From NCBI RefSeq assembly GCF_016598615.1, contig NZ_CP066831.1, forward strand, positions 5,270,001 through 5,334,000: a stretch of DNA of 64,000 nucleotides. The letters are read 5' to 3'. Origin of the DNA: Streptomyces liliifuscus (GTDB lineage: Bacteria; Actinomycetota; Actinomycetes; Streptomycetales; Streptomycetaceae). The position numbers and the translations under genes are program-made. The notes under the pieces were generated by a model. It did no database searches. It was not told where the DNA came from and saw only the letters and a list, made by a program, of their open reading frames with translations. Position 1 is the first letter of the stretch. Each line of letters begins with the position of its first letter. Of the stretch, positions 17,201-25,826 are shown piece after piece.

Positions 17201-17989
17201 ATGCGCCGACGGATGGGTCACGAGTCGATTCGCGGTCGCCGAGGTGCCCTTGGGGGCGCCTCGGCGATTGTCGTCTGCCTGGGTACGGTCCTCGCCGCCT
17301 GCGGGACCGGCGACGGCGGCGAGGGTTACGTCGCCGTGCAGCGCCCCGCGTCGTCCGGCGAGGCGGTGGCGCCCACCGGGGACGTGGAGTTGGTGCCGTT
17401 GGAGGGCGCAGCGGCGCCCGAAGGGGCGATGGGCGACGGCAGTTCGGGATCCCCGGGCAGCGGGAGCGCGGCCGGTGACGGCTCGGCCGCGTCCGGGGCG
17501 GCCTCCGCGCCGGGGTCCGACGACGGCGGCCGTACGACCCCGCCGACGGGCGGGAACGACTCGGGTTCCGACTCCAACTCAGACTCCGACTCCGGTTCCG
17601 AGGGCGGGAGTTCCGGTACCGGAGCGCCGAGCGGCGGCGGCGCGGAGAGTCCCGCGAGCCCGTCGAATCCCGCGAAGCCCGGGCCCGCCGTGCTCGACAT
17701 CGGCGACCCCGAGCGGGCGCCCGCCGACAAGCGCTGGTGCGAGAAGGTCACCGTCGGTTTCCACAACACCGGGGGTACCGCGGTGCGTTCGGGCACGGTG
17801 ACCTTCGGGACGCACATCATCGGGGCGCTCGGGATCGACTGGGCGACCGTCGCGTCGGCCGAGAGGCTTCCCGCGCCGATCGCTGCGGGCGCGCGGGAAG
17901 AGAAGACCTGGACGGTGTGCGTCGACGCGTGGCGCGTCCCGCTGGGCATGCACATCGAGACGCGGGACGTGTCCGTCCGGTTTGAGTAG
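17201..17989 (+). CDS. Lipoprotein with long Ser/Gly/Asp linker
   Basis: 262-aa exported lipoprotein. Basic N-terminus, hydrophobic segment and lipobox LAAC (Cys near residue 34). A flexible region of about 120 residues very rich in Gly, Ser and Asp follows, then a C-terminal beta-like domain of about 95 residues with two cysteines (KRWCEKVTVGFHNTGG and WTVCVDAW). The domain resembles the conserved module of the SCO4033-type lipoprotein next to sigN; function unknown. Start ATG 17201; no partner. Confidence 0.8.
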   Translation: MRRRMGHESIRGRRGALGGASAIVVCLGTVLAACGTGDGGEGYVAVQRPASSGEAVAPTGDVELVPLEGAAAPEGAMGDGSSGSPGSGSAAGDGSAASGAASAPGSDDGGRTTPPTGGNDSGSDSNSDSDSGSEGGSSGTGAPSGGGAESPASPSNPAKPGPAVLDIGDPERAPADKRWCEKVTVGFHNTGGTAVRSGTVTFGTHIIGALGIDWATVASAERLPAPIAAGAREEKTWTVCVDAWRVPLGMHIETRDVSVRFE

Positions 17990-18044
17990 GGCAGGCGGGG
18001 GGCGCCTTGCGGTGCCCCGGCCTACCCGAAGACCTGTGTGAGGT

Positions 18045-18236
18045 CTACTTGAGCGCGAGCCAGGCGACGACGGCCACGACCGCCACGGCCACGATCACGC
18101 CGACGATCAGGCCGATGCGGGGGCCTGCGGGGGTTGCCGGCTGGCGGGTGCTCTGGGGGTCGTCGACGAACGCTCGGAACATCTGGGTGCTACCCGCGGG
18201 GTCGTAGTTGCCCTCGGGGCCCTGGGTGTTTGCCAT
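18045..18236 (-). CDS. Small tail-anchored membrane protein (63 aa)
   Basis: MANTQGPEGNYDPAGSTQMF: soluble N-terminus and a single C-terminal membrane helix (IGLIVGVIVAVAVVAVVAWLAL), so probably tail-anchored with its N-terminus in the cytoplasm. ATG 18236 is chosen over the longer frame that runs into repeat DNA. Conserved in Streptomyces by my recollection; no function assigned. Confidence 0.7.
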   Translation of the reverse strand: MANTQGPEGNYDPAGSTQMFRAFVDDPQSTRQPATPAGPRIGLIVGVIVAVAVVAVVAWLALK

Positions 18237-18322
18237 GGGCCTGGACTCTAGGTGGCACCTCGGGTGAACGTCCACCCGGGTCCCCCTGGGGCTGCCCTTC
18301 TGTCGCCTGCGGGCCCACTGTG

Positions 18323-18827
18323 GCTTGTCGCGCAGTTCCCCGCGCCCCTGGGTGGGTGGGGGGGTCTGGGTGGTTCGTCGACCGCGGGCCGGTGGGGGCC
18401 GATCGCGCAGTTCCCCGCGCCCCTAAAAACACCGGTGGCCCCCGCCGGTTCACCACGCGCCGGCCGTCTTGGGTTGCTCGCGCAGTTCCTCGCGCCCCTA
18501 AAAGATTGCGCCGTTCCCCGCGCCCCTGATGGGGCACCACCCGCCGTCGCCATGTGGCCGTCCGTCTCGGTTGCTCGCGCCGTTCCCCGCGCCCCTGGCG
18601 GGGCGCTGCCCCCGTCCCCCCCTGCCCGGGGCCGGATGGTTCGTCGGGCGGAGGGGACGTGGCGGGATGTGTGGCCGCAGCTTACGAGGACACCAGTCCG
18701 GGGTCACCGTGCTGCAACTGCGCTTTACGTCAGCGGCTGCGGACGCACATTCCGACGCGGCCCCGCACCCCGAAGACGAGCCGCAACCCCCACCCACCCA
18801 GGGGCGCGGGGAACTGCGCGACCAGCC
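18323..18827. repeat. Intergenic repeat cluster 3, six copies
   Basis: Five reverse copies (TCGCGCAGTTCCCCGCGCCC form) near 18325, 18399, 18475, 18507 and 18572, and one forward copy at 18800-18827. Two of the reverse copies carry C to G changes (GCGCCGTTCCCCGCGCCCCT), so the copies are drifting. This is the densest cluster in the window. Confidence 0.85.
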
Positions 18828-18938
18828 ACAACGCACCCGCAGCCGACAACGAACCCACCAAACCCACCCCACCTGCAAGTTTACGTTCGCCAATACTTGC
18901 CTTTGCCAAGGTTTTAGGCCATCACCCCCCACTTTCAT

Positions 18939-18981
18939 TTGCCTGCAGCAACCAACAGTTCTTATGGTTGCCTGAAGCAAC
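18939..18981. promoter_or_regulatory. Paired palindromic operators upstream of marR
   Basis: Two 13-bp palindromes, TTGCCTGCAGCAA (18939-18951) and TTGCCTGAAGCAA (18968-18980), 29 bp apart, directly before the marR ribosome site. TTGC-n5-GCAA is the usual style of MarR operators, so autorepression is likely. Confidence 0.7.
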
Positions 18982-18997
18982 AAACCAGGGAGGTGCG

Positions 18998-19528
18998 ATG
19001 GCGGCTCGACGTCAGTACGAGGAGCTGGCCCGGCAACTCAGCGCCATAGGTGCTGTGAAGCGCGGCCTCGGCCGAGTACTCCCGCACGAGTGCCCCGCCG
19101 GCTCCGCCGCCGTACTCACCCTGCTGGACCGCCACGGCGAAATGCGGATGAGCCGCCTAGCGGAGCTGCTCGCCATCGACATGTCGGTGACGAGCCGCCA
19201 CGTGGCCCACGTGGCGGAGCGCGGCTGGATCGACCGTTCCCCCGACCCCGCCGACAAACGCTCCCGCATCCTGCGCCTCACCCCCGCCGGCCAGGACATG
19301 CTCGCCGATCTCTCCGAGCGCTACATGAACGCGCTCGTCCACTACCTGGCGGACTGGTCGGACGACGAGGTCGACCAGCTCAACACCCTGCTCGCCCGCC
19401 TGCGCACCAGCTTCGGCGACTGCAGGCCCGCACCGGCGGTACCGCCCGCACCCCCCGGGTCGGCCGTACTCCCCGTACCACCCCCACCAACCCCCCTCGT
19501 CGAGCAGACAACCCGTACACCCGCATGA
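18998..19528 (+). CDS. MarR-family transcriptional regulator
   Basis: 176-aa winged-helix regulator: LARQLSAIGAVKRGL dimer helix, recognition region MRMSRLAELLAIDMSVTSRHVAHVAERGWI, and wing DPADKRSRILRLTPAG. A Pro-rich tail of about 40 residues follows the normal family end. ATG with GGGAGG 5 nt upstream. Its stop overlaps a possible ATG (ATGA at 19525) of the MFS gene, so regulator and pump are one operon. Ligand is unknown; the pump suggests a drug-like effector. Confidence 0.92.
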   Translation: MAARRQYEELARQLSAIGAVKRGLGRVLPHECPAGSAAVLTLLDRHGEMRMSRLAELLAIDMSVTSRHVAHVAERGWIDRSPDPADKRSRILRLTPAGQDMLADLSERYMNALVHYLADWSDDEVDQLNTLLARLRTSFGDCRPAPAVPPAPPGSAVLPVPPPPTPLVEQTTRTPA

Positions 19529-19551
19529 CGCATCACAAGAAAAGGAAGCCC

Positions 19552-22125
19552 ATGGCAACGACCACACCAACCGGTGTGCGGGGCTCACACGCCAAGCACG
19601 GAGGTGCCACAGGCGCCGCCGAAGGCGCTCCGATGACGCACCGGCAGATCATGGAGGCCCTCTCCGGCCTGCTGCTCGGCATGTTCGTCGCGATCCTGTC
19701 GTCGACGATCGTCACCAACGCCCTGCCCGAGATCATCGGCGACCTGGGCGGCGGCCAGTCCGCCTACACCTGGGTCGTCACCGCCGCACTGCTGTCGATG
19801 ACCGCGGCGACGCCCCTGTGGGGCAAGCTCGCCGACCTGTACAGCAAGAAGGCGCTCGTCCAGATAGCGCTCGTCATCTACGTCCTCGGATCGGCCGCCG
19901 CGGGCCTCTCGCAGAACCCCGGCATGCTGATCGCCTGCCGCGTGGTGCAGGGCATCGGCGTGGGCGGTCTGTCCGCCCTCGCGCAGATCGTGATGGCGGC
20001 GATGATCTCCCCGCGCGAGCGCGGCCGGTACTCCGGCTACCTCGGCGCCACGTTCGCAGTCGCGACCGTCGGCGGCCCGCTGCTCGGCGGTGTCATCACC
20101 GACACCAGCTGGCTCGGCTGGCGCTGGTGCTTCTACGTCGGTGTGCCGTTCGCGGTCATCGCGCTGATCGTGCTGCAGAAGACCCTGCACCTGCCCGTCG
20201 TGAAGCGGGACGTGAAGGTCGACTGGGGCGGCGCGTTCCTGATCTCCGCCGCGGTCTCGCTGCTGCTGGTCTGGGTCACCTTCGCGGGTGACAAGTACGA
20301 GTGGGTGTCGTGGCAGACGTACGCCATGGTCGGTGGTGCCGTCGCCCTGGGGCTGCTGTTCGTGCTCGTCGAATCCAAGGCCAAGGAACCGATCATCCCG
20401 CTGCGGCTCTTCCGCAACCGGACCATCACCCTCTCCTCCCTCGCCTCGCTCTTCGTGGGTGTCGCGATGTTCTCCGGCACGGTCTTCTTCAGCCAGTACT
20501 TCCAGCTGGCGCGGGACAAGTCCCCGACCATGTCGGGTGTCATGACGATCCCGATGATCGGTGGCCTGTTCATCTCCTCCACCGTCTCCGGGCAGATCAT
20601 CACCAAGACGGGCAAGTGGAAGGTCTGGCTGGTCAGCGGCGGTGTCCTGATCACCGCGGGGCTCGGTCTGCTGGGCACCATCCGGTACGACACGGACTAC
20701 TGGCGGGTGGCCGTCTTCATGGCGCTGCTGGGTCTCGGCATCGGCATGATGATGCAGAACCTGGTGCTGTCCACGCAGAACCAGGTGGCGCCGGAGGACC
20801 TCGGCTCGGCCAGCTCCACGGTGACCTTCTTCCGCTCCCTCGGCGGTGCGATCGGCGTCTCCGCGCTGGGTGCGGTGATGGCCAACCGGATCACCGACTA
20901 CGTCAAGGACGGTCTGACCGGGATCGACCCCAAGTACGCGGCGGCTGCGGGCGGTTCGCACAACAGCAGCATCCCGGACATGGACGCGCTGCCCGCGCCG
21001 CTGCGCACGGTCATGGAGAGCGCGTACGGACACGGCATCGCGGACGTCTTCCTGATCGCGGGCGCGATGGCTCTGATCGCCTTCCTCGTCACGCTGTTCA
21101 TCAAGGAGGTTCCGCTGCGTACGTCGGGTGCGCTGGCGCAGGCCGCCGAGGCGCAGCCGGATGTCACGGCCGTCGCCGAGGCCGCCCCGGCCGCGGCCCT
21201 CTCCACCGAGGCCGACGAGCGCGTCCCGAGCTGGGCGGTCGCGGACACCGGAACCGACAACGGAACCGGCGCCGGGTCAGGGGCCGGGCCCGAGGGCACC
21301 CAGCGGCTCGCGGCCGTCGCCACCGTGGCGGCCGGGGCCGGCGGCGCCTCCGGCCCCGGCCCGGGCGGGGTCGCGGTGCGCGGATACGTCCGCGGTGCCG
21401 AGAGCGCGCCCGTCCCCCGGGCCGCCGTCACGCTGATCTCCCTCGCGGGCCGTCAGCTGGGCCGCTCGGTCGCGCAGGCCGACGGCTCCTACGCGGTGGA
21501 CGCGCCCGGCACGGGTTCGTTCGTGCTGATCGCCTCCGCGGACGGGTTCCAGCCGCAGGCCTCGACGATCGTCGTGAACGGTGAGCCGCTCGCGTACGAC
21601 ATCCTGCTGAGCGGGACGAGCGGGCTGTCGGGCACGGTGAAGGCCGCCGAGGGCGGGAAGCCGGTCGTGGGCGCGATGGTCATCGTGACCGATGTGCGCG
21701 GTGACGTGCTGGCCACCGGGACCACCGGTGAGCAGGGCGAGTTCGCCTTCGCCGAGCTGGTGCCGGGCGCCGTGACCGTCGCGGTGAACGCCGCCGGGCA
21801 CCGGCCGCGGGCCCTGCCCGTCGAGGTCGGCGGCACCGGGGTCACCCGGATCGAGGTCGCGCTCACCGCGGGCGCGCAGCTCCAGGGCGTCGTGCGGGCA
21901 CCCGGCGGACCGCTGGGCGACGCCCGGGTCACGCTCGTCGACGCGGCGGGCAACGTGGTCGGCACCGCCACCACCGGGGCCGACGGGGCGTACGCCTTCG
22001 CCGACCTGGACAGCGGCGAGTACACGGTCATCGCGACCGGCTACCCGCCGGTGGCCACGGCACTGACCGTGAACGGCGGCGGCGTGGACGGCCACGACAT
22101 CGAACTCGCCCACCCCGGCGAGTAG
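19552..22125 (+). CDS. DHA2-type MFS exporter fused to C-terminal carboxypeptidase-regulatory-like domains
   Basis: 857 aa. Residues about 28-525 form a 14-helix DHA2 (EmrB/QacA-like) drug:H+ antiporter; the motif C-like stretch is GATFAVATVGGPLLGGVI and motif A is GKLADLYSKK. A Gly/Ala linker leads to three beta-sandwich repeats of the carboxypeptidase-regulatory/CNA-B type (about residues 600-857), each with a GSYAVDAPG-, GEFAFAEL- or GAYAFADL-like turn. ATG 19552 follows AAAGGA; an in-frame ATG at 19525 overlaps the marR stop. Presumably repressed by the adjacent MarR. The appended domains are unusual for a pump and recur at the N-terminus of the next gene. Confidence 0.9.
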   Translation: MATTTPTGVRGSHAKHGGATGAAEGAPMTHRQIMEALSGLLLGMFVAILSSTIVTNALPEIIGDLGGGQSAYTWVVTAALLSMTAATPLWGKLADLYSKKALVQIALVIYVLGSAAAGLSQNPGMLIACRVVQGIGVGGLSALAQIVMAAMISPRERGRYSGYLGATFAVATVGGPLLGGVITDTSWLGWRWCFYVGVPFAVIALIVLQKTLHLPVVKRDVKVDWGGAFLISAAVSLLLVWVTFAGDKYEWVSWQTYAMVGGAVALGLLFVLVESKAKEPIIPLRLFRNRTITLSSLASLFVGVAMFSGTVFFSQYFQLARDKSPTMSGVMTIPMIGGLFISSTVSGQIITKTGKWKVWLVSGGVLITAGLGLLGTIRYDTDYWRVAVFMALLGLGIGMMMQNLVLSTQNQVAPEDLGSASSTVTFFRSLGGAIGVSALGAVMANRITDYVKDGLTGIDPKYAAAAGGSHNSSIPDMDALPAPLRTVMESAYGHGIADVFLIAGAMALIAFLVTLFIKEVPLRTSGALAQAAEAQPDVTAVAEAAPAAALSTEADERVPSWAVADTGTDNGTGAGSGAGPEGTQRLAAVATVAAGAGGASGPGPGGVAVRGYVRGAESAPVPRAAVTLISLAGRQLGRSVAQADGSYAVDAPGTGSFVLIASADGFQPQASTIVVNGEPLAYDILLSGTSGLSGTVKAAEGGKPVVGAMVIVTDVRGDVLATGTTGEQGEFAFAELVPGAVTVAVNAAGHRPRALPVEVGGTGVTRIEVALTAGAQLQGVVRAPGGPLGDARVTLVDAAGNVVGTATTGADGAYAFADLDSGEYTVIATGYPPVATALTVNGGGVDGHDIELAHPGE

Positions 22126-22226
22126 TCGAGAACCAGCAGAGAACCAGTTGAGGACCCCGGCCCGTGGCGCGTGCTCTGAGCGGAGACACGCCCACGGGCC
22201 GGTTTCATTACGAGAGGTTGCTTGCC

Positions 22227-23051
22227 ATGGGACTGACCGCGCGGATCCGTACGCGGGACGGCTGGGCCGTGTCGCACGCGGTCGTCACGGTGACCGACGG
22301 GACGGGCACCCAGGTGGTGCGCGCCGAGGCGGACGACGAGGGCGGCGTACGGGATGCGACGGAGCTCGCGCCCGGGGCGTACACCGTGATCGTCACGGCC
22401 GTCGGGTACGCGCCCGCCGCGTCCAGCGCGATCGTGACGGCGAGCGGCCGGGCCGCGATCGGCACCGTCACCCTCGCCCGGCAGGGCGGCACGGAACTGC
22501 CGCCGCCCGGCCCCTGGACCGTCGACCCGGCCCACTCCTCCGTGGGCGCCGTCGCCCAGCACCTGGGCATCTCCAGCGTGCACGGGCGGTTCACGGAGTT
22601 CGCGGGCTCGATCGACATCGCGCCCGACGAGGTGGCCAAGTCCCGGGTGGAGGCGGTGATCTCCGCGGCCTCCATCGACACGGGCAACGCCATGCGCGAC
22701 GGCCATCTGAAGTCCCCGGACTTCCTCGACGTCGAGCGCCATCCGCAGATCACGTACGTCTCGACGGGCCTGAGCCCGGCCACCGGCACCGACCGCTGGA
22801 CGGTCCACGGCGAGCTGACCATGCACGGGGTCGTGCGGCCGGTCGACCTGGACCTGGCCTACCTGGGCACGGGCGCCGACCCCTGGGGCGGGACGCGCGC
22901 GGCCTTCCGCGCCACCACCGAGCTGCGCCGCGAGGACTTCGCGATGAACTACAACCAGGTGCTCCAGGCGGGCATCGCGGCGATCGGTACGACACTGAAG
23001 GTGGAGCTGGACATCCAGGCGGTGCAGGGCGGGACGCTACCGTCGCTGTGA
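22227..23051 (+). CDS. YceI-like lipocalin-fold protein with N-terminal regulatory-like beta domain
   Basis: 274 aa. Residues 1-90 repeat the carboxypeptidase-regulatory-like beta domain of the upstream pump (ELAPGAYTVIVTAVGYAP). Residues 97-274 are a YceI domain (GPWTVDPAHSSVGAVAQH, HLKSPDFLDVERHPQITY, ELTMHGVVRPVDLDL), a fold that binds long isoprenoid or amphiphilic molecules. No signal peptide is seen, so it is probably cytoplasmic. ATG 22227 has GAGAGG upstream. The pump, YceI and MarR probably form one functional unit, inferred from the shared domain and gene order. The 3' end overlaps the convergent ANTAR gene by 15 bp. Confidence 0.9.
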   Translation: MGLTARIRTRDGWAVSHAVVTVTDGTGTQVVRAEADDEGGVRDATELAPGAYTVIVTAVGYAPAASSAIVTASGRAAIGTVTLARQGGTELPPPGPWTVDPAHSSVGAVAQHLGISSVHGRFTEFAGSIDIAPDEVAKSRVEAVISAASIDTGNAMRDGHLKSPDFLDVERHPQITYVSTGLSPATGTDRWTVHGELTMHGVVRPVDLDLAYLGTGADPWGGTRAAFRATTELRREDFAMNYNQVLQAGIAAIGTTLKVELDIQAVQGGTLPSL

Positions 23052-23849
23052 CGCCCGGCCCGGCGCTCCGTCCGTCGTGCGGGCCACCAAGTCGCCGCAC
23101 AGGTCGCGGAGTTTGATGTTCGCGTCCTGGGAGACGCGGCGCAGGGTGTCGAGTGCCGTCTGGGCGGTGCAGCGCTCCTGGGCCATGAGGATGCCGATCG
23201 CCTGGTCGATCACGCTGCGCGAGAGCAGCGCCGTGCGGACGTCCCCGGCCGACGCCCGCTCGCGCTCGATGCGCAGGGCGGCGTTGACGGCGTCCGAGGC
23301 GTTCGCCGCGAAGGCCCTGGCCGCCTCGCGGCTCCCGTGGAAGGCACCCTCCGTCGTGGCGTAGAGGTTGAGGGCGGCATCGGTCTCGCCGTCGACCGCG
23401 AGCGGCACGGCCAGCACCGAACGGACCCCCTTGGAGAGCGCGTACGCGGCGTACGTGGGCCAGCGGTCCTCCTCGGACAGGTCGGGCGCGTGCTGCTCCG
23501 CGTCCGAGTCCGCCGCCCGGACGCAGGGCCCGTCGCCGTTCTCGTACTGGCGCTGGTCGAGCCCGCTGGGCAGGCCGCCCGTGCCCGCCACCGTCAGCAG
23601 CCGCCCGTCGCGCCGCACGGTGATGCTGCACGCCTCGGCGCCCGCCACGGCGAGCACCGCACGATCCGTGAGATCGCGCAGCAGTGTGTCGAGGCCGCCG
23701 GTGCCGGCCAGCGCCTGGTGCAGCGTGGCGGACTCCGGGGCTGTGGCACGCGGCTGCCGCTCGTTGAGATGGGCGGGATCAGCGTGATGGTCGTGATCGG
23801 CGGGATCGGCGGGATCGGCGGGATCGGCGGGATCGGCTGAGAGTCTCAT
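23037..23849 (-). CDS. GAF-ANTAR RNA-binding antiterminator regulator
   Basis: 270 aa. The N-terminus has a repeated Asp-Pro-Ala stretch, then a GAF sensor domain (LHQALAGTGGLDTLLRDLTDRA to LNLYATTEGAF). The C-terminal three-helix ANTAR domain (ALLSRSVIDQAIGILMAQERCTAQTALDTLRRVSQDANIKLRDL) binds paired hairpins in leader RNA. The ATG 23849 is 28 bp after the stop of a second ANTAR gene, so the two are cotranscribed. Signal sensed and target RNAs unknown. Confidence 0.9.
   Translation of the reverse strand: MRLSADPADPADPADPADHDHHADPAHLNERQPRATAPESATLHQALAGTGGLDTLLRDLTDRAVLAVAGAEACSITVRRDGRLLTVAGTGGLPSGLDQRQYENGDGPCVRAADSDAEQHAPDLSEEDRWPTYAAYALSKGVRSVLAVPLAVDGETDAALNLYATTEGAFHGSREAARAFAANASDAVNAALRIERERASAGDVRTALLSRSVIDQAIGILMAQERCTAQTALDTLRRVSQDANIKLRDLCGDLVARTTDGAPGRASQRR
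23795..23839 (-). repeat. 9-bp in-frame tandem repeat at the start of the ANTAR gene
   Basis: Five units of GATCGGCGG. On the coding strand they give repeated Asp-Pro-Ala directly after the start codon, upstream of the GAF domain. Confidence 0.8.
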
Positions 23850-23877
23850 GCGGATCGGGTATCCCGTCGGTGCCCGC

Positions 23878-24603
23878 TCACTCGCTGCTCCTGGCGTCGA
23901 CGATCCGTCTGGCCAGGTCACGGAGCTTGACGTTCTCCCGCTGGGAGGTCCGTACGAGGCTGTCGAAGGCCTCCGCCGCGTCGATGTCGAGGCGTTCCAT
24001 GAGGATGCCGGTGGCCTGGCCGATCAGGTCCCGGGTGCGCATGGCCTCGGTGAGCTGTTCGCGGGCGGTCGCCGAGTCGAACGCGATGCTGACGTGCGCG
24101 GTGAACAGCCGTCCGATCCGGGTCGCCGAGTCGTCGAAGGCCCGCGGCTTGGTCGCGTACGCCGTGAGGACGGTGAGCCGCTGGCGTTCGGCGCGCAGCC
24201 GGAGCGAGAGGACCGAGCGCAGTCCGAGGTCGGAGAGGGCGGGTTCGCCGTCGTCGTCGCCGGACGCGCTGTCCTCGATACGGGCGACCGGGGAGGTCCA
24301 CAGCCGGGTCCAGTGCTGATGGTCCTCGCCCGAGGCCAGTGCCTCGGCGGAGCGGACGATCTCGTCGGTCCAGGCGAGGGTCTGGCGGTGGGCCTTGCGC
24401 TCGATGACGGAGATACCGGCGTGTTCGGCGCCGGGGAGGATGTGTACGGCGAGCCGGACGGCGGTGCGCAGGGTGCTGCGGGGACTGGATGGCTCGTGCA
24501 GCTGCTGAGCCGCGACCGTCAGTGTCTCGGCCAGCTCAAGACCCCCCGGAAAACGGGGCAATTCGGAAAAATCAGACGCAGCCACCACGAACCTCTTCGG
24601 CAT
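23878..24603 (-). CDS. GAF-ANTAR RNA-binding antiterminator regulator (second)
   Basis: 241 aa. GAF-like domain (TLTVAAQQLHEPSSPRSTLR to VLTAYATKPRAFDDSA) and C-terminal ANTAR (AMRTRDLIGQATGILMERLDIDAAEAFDSLVRTSQRENVKLRDLA). ATG 24603 is selected as the first plausible start; the longer frame upstream has no coding character. First gene of the two-gene ANTAR operon. No linked kinase or leader target was found. Confidence 0.88.
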   Translation of the reverse strand: MPKRFVVAASDFSELPRFPGGLELAETLTVAAQQLHEPSSPRSTLRTAVRLAVHILPGAEHAGISVIERKAHRQTLAWTDEIVRSAEALASGEDHQHWTRLWTSPVARIEDSASGDDDGEPALSDLGLRSVLSLRLRAERQRLTVLTAYATKPRAFDDSATRIGRLFTAHVSIAFDSATAREQLTEAMRTRDLIGQATGILMERLDIDAAEAFDSLVRTSQRENVKLRDLARRIVDARSSE

Positions 24604-24844
24604 GCACGGCCCCGGATCCCGTCGTCGGTTCGACGACAGACCCCGGCAGCTGTGCGCAGGAGAGCTCCGCAGCACATTCCCGACTGCGAGCACAGGACGA
24701 AGAGCCACTTTAGCTGCTCTGTTGGGGTGAGGGCGCGGCTCTTCGTACGTACTTCCGATCTCGCCCGCACGCGTGGTGCAATGGGCGGGCGGGTCAGGAA
24801 GCGGCCTCATCGGAATCCGGACGAACGTCTGCCAGGTGAGTGCG

Positions 24845-25189
24845 ATGACCTTCTTCCCGAACCCCTATGACCTGCCTGAATGCACCCTGCTCGGGTTTCC
24901 CTCGGAGATCGACCTGAGCAACGCCGATGTCGTCCTCGTCGGTGCCCTGGACGTCGTGGACGCCAGGAGGGACCGGCTGCGGCTGCTGGTCCTGGATCTC
25001 ACGCGTACGCACTTCATGGACTCCCAGGGCGTCCGTGTGGTCGCCGGTGTCCGCGGACGGCTGCCCCGGCCCGTCCAACTGCGCGTGGCGGCACGGGCGG
25101 ACGGGGTGGCCAACCGTGTCCTGGAGCTGACGGGAATGCGCCGTGACGTGCCGGTGTACGACAACCTCGCGGAGGCGATCGAGTCCTAG
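24845..25189 (+). CDS. STAS-domain anti-sigma-factor-antagonist-like protein
   Basis: 114-aa single STAS domain (FPSEIDLSNADVV, LRLLVLDLTRTHFMDSQGVRVVAGV). The Ser of MDSQG aligns with the phosphorylatable Ser of SpoIIAA/RsbV-type antagonists, which release sigma factors by binding anti-sigma kinases. No kinase gene is adjacent. AGGTGAG precedes ATG 24845. Proximity to sigF/sigN (about 8 kb) is suggestive but not evidence of partnership. Confidence 0.8.
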   Translation: MTFFPNPYDLPECTLLGFPSEIDLSNADVVLVGALDVVDARRDRLRLLVLDLTRTHFMDSQGVRVVAGVRGRLPRPVQLRVAARADGVANRVLELTGMRRDVPVYDNLAEAIES

Positions 25190-25198
25190 GCTGGGGGC

Positions 25199-25669
25199 AT
25201 GGCATCGAACATCGCGACGAACACCTCTGTCTCCCTCGACGATCTGCTGGACTTCGTACGCCCCCGCCACCGCGCCATCCTGCTGACGCGCAGGTCGGAC
25301 GGCGGTCCCCAGGGTTCCCCGCTGACCTGCGGAGTGGACGACTCGGGCCGCGTCGTCGTCTCGACCTACCCGGAGCGCGCCAAGACCCGCAACGCCAAGC
25401 GGGACGACCGCGTCAGCCTCATCGTCCTGAGCGACGAGTGGAACGGCCCCTGGGTCCAGATCGACGGCACGGCCGAGGTGATCGACTCCCCCGACTCCGT
25501 CGAGCCCCTCGTCGAGTACTACCGCAACATCGCAGGCGAACACCCCGACTGGAACGAATACCGAGAGGCCATGCTCAAGCAGGCCAAGTCCATCATCAGG
25601 ATCACCCCGGAGAAGTGGGGCCCGGTGGCAACGGGCGGCTTCCCGGCAAGGCTGGCCCCACAGGAGTAA
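25199..25669 (+). CDS. PPOX-class F420-dependent oxidoreductase
   Basis: 156-aa split-barrel protein (pyridoxamine-oxidase-like, F420-type subfamily). Motifs: RHRAILLTRRSDGGPQGSPL, TYPERAKTRNAKRDDRVSL and the C-terminal IIRITPEKWGP. Such enzymes reduce unknown substrates with F420H2. Begins 9 bp after the STAS gene, so likely cotranscribed. Followed by repeat cluster 4. Confidence 0.88.
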   Translation: MASNIATNTSVSLDDLLDFVRPRHRAILLTRRSDGGPQGSPLTCGVDDSGRVVVSTYPERAKTRNAKRDDRVSLIVLSDEWNGPWVQIDGTAEVIDSPDSVEPLVEYYRNIAGEHPDWNEYREAMLKQAKSIIRITPEKWGPVATGGFPARLAPQE

Positions 25670-25676
25670 GCCCCGA

Positions 25677-25790
25677 TAGGGGCGCGGGGAACGGCGCAGT
25701 CTTTGGGGGCACGCGAAACTGCGGCACCTTCTTCTAGGGGCGCGGGGAACTGCGCAGTCTTCTAGGGGCGCGGGGAACTGCGCGACCAGC
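25677..25790. repeat. Intergenic repeat cluster 4, three direct copies
   Basis: Forward copies at about 25676-25698 (variant GGGGAACGGCGCAG), 25736-25758 and 25764-25790, between the convergent PPOX and TetR genes. Confidence 0.85.
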
Positions 25791-25826
25791 CCCCACCGGC
25801 CCGCACCCACGAACGACCCGCACCAC

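Larger units (their letters stand above)
18237..18997. other. 760-bp gene-free region between divergent genes
   Basis: Filled mainly by six copies of the intergenic repeat (18323-18827). Its last 120 bp are noticeably more AT-rich and carry the MarR operators. Frames crossing it are artefacts of the GC-rich repeats. Confidence 0.7.

Noticed and set aside
18554..18997. N-terminal extension of the first MarR protein
   Set aside because: The extension consists of intergenic repeat DNA and operators; ATG 18998 has a good ribosome site.
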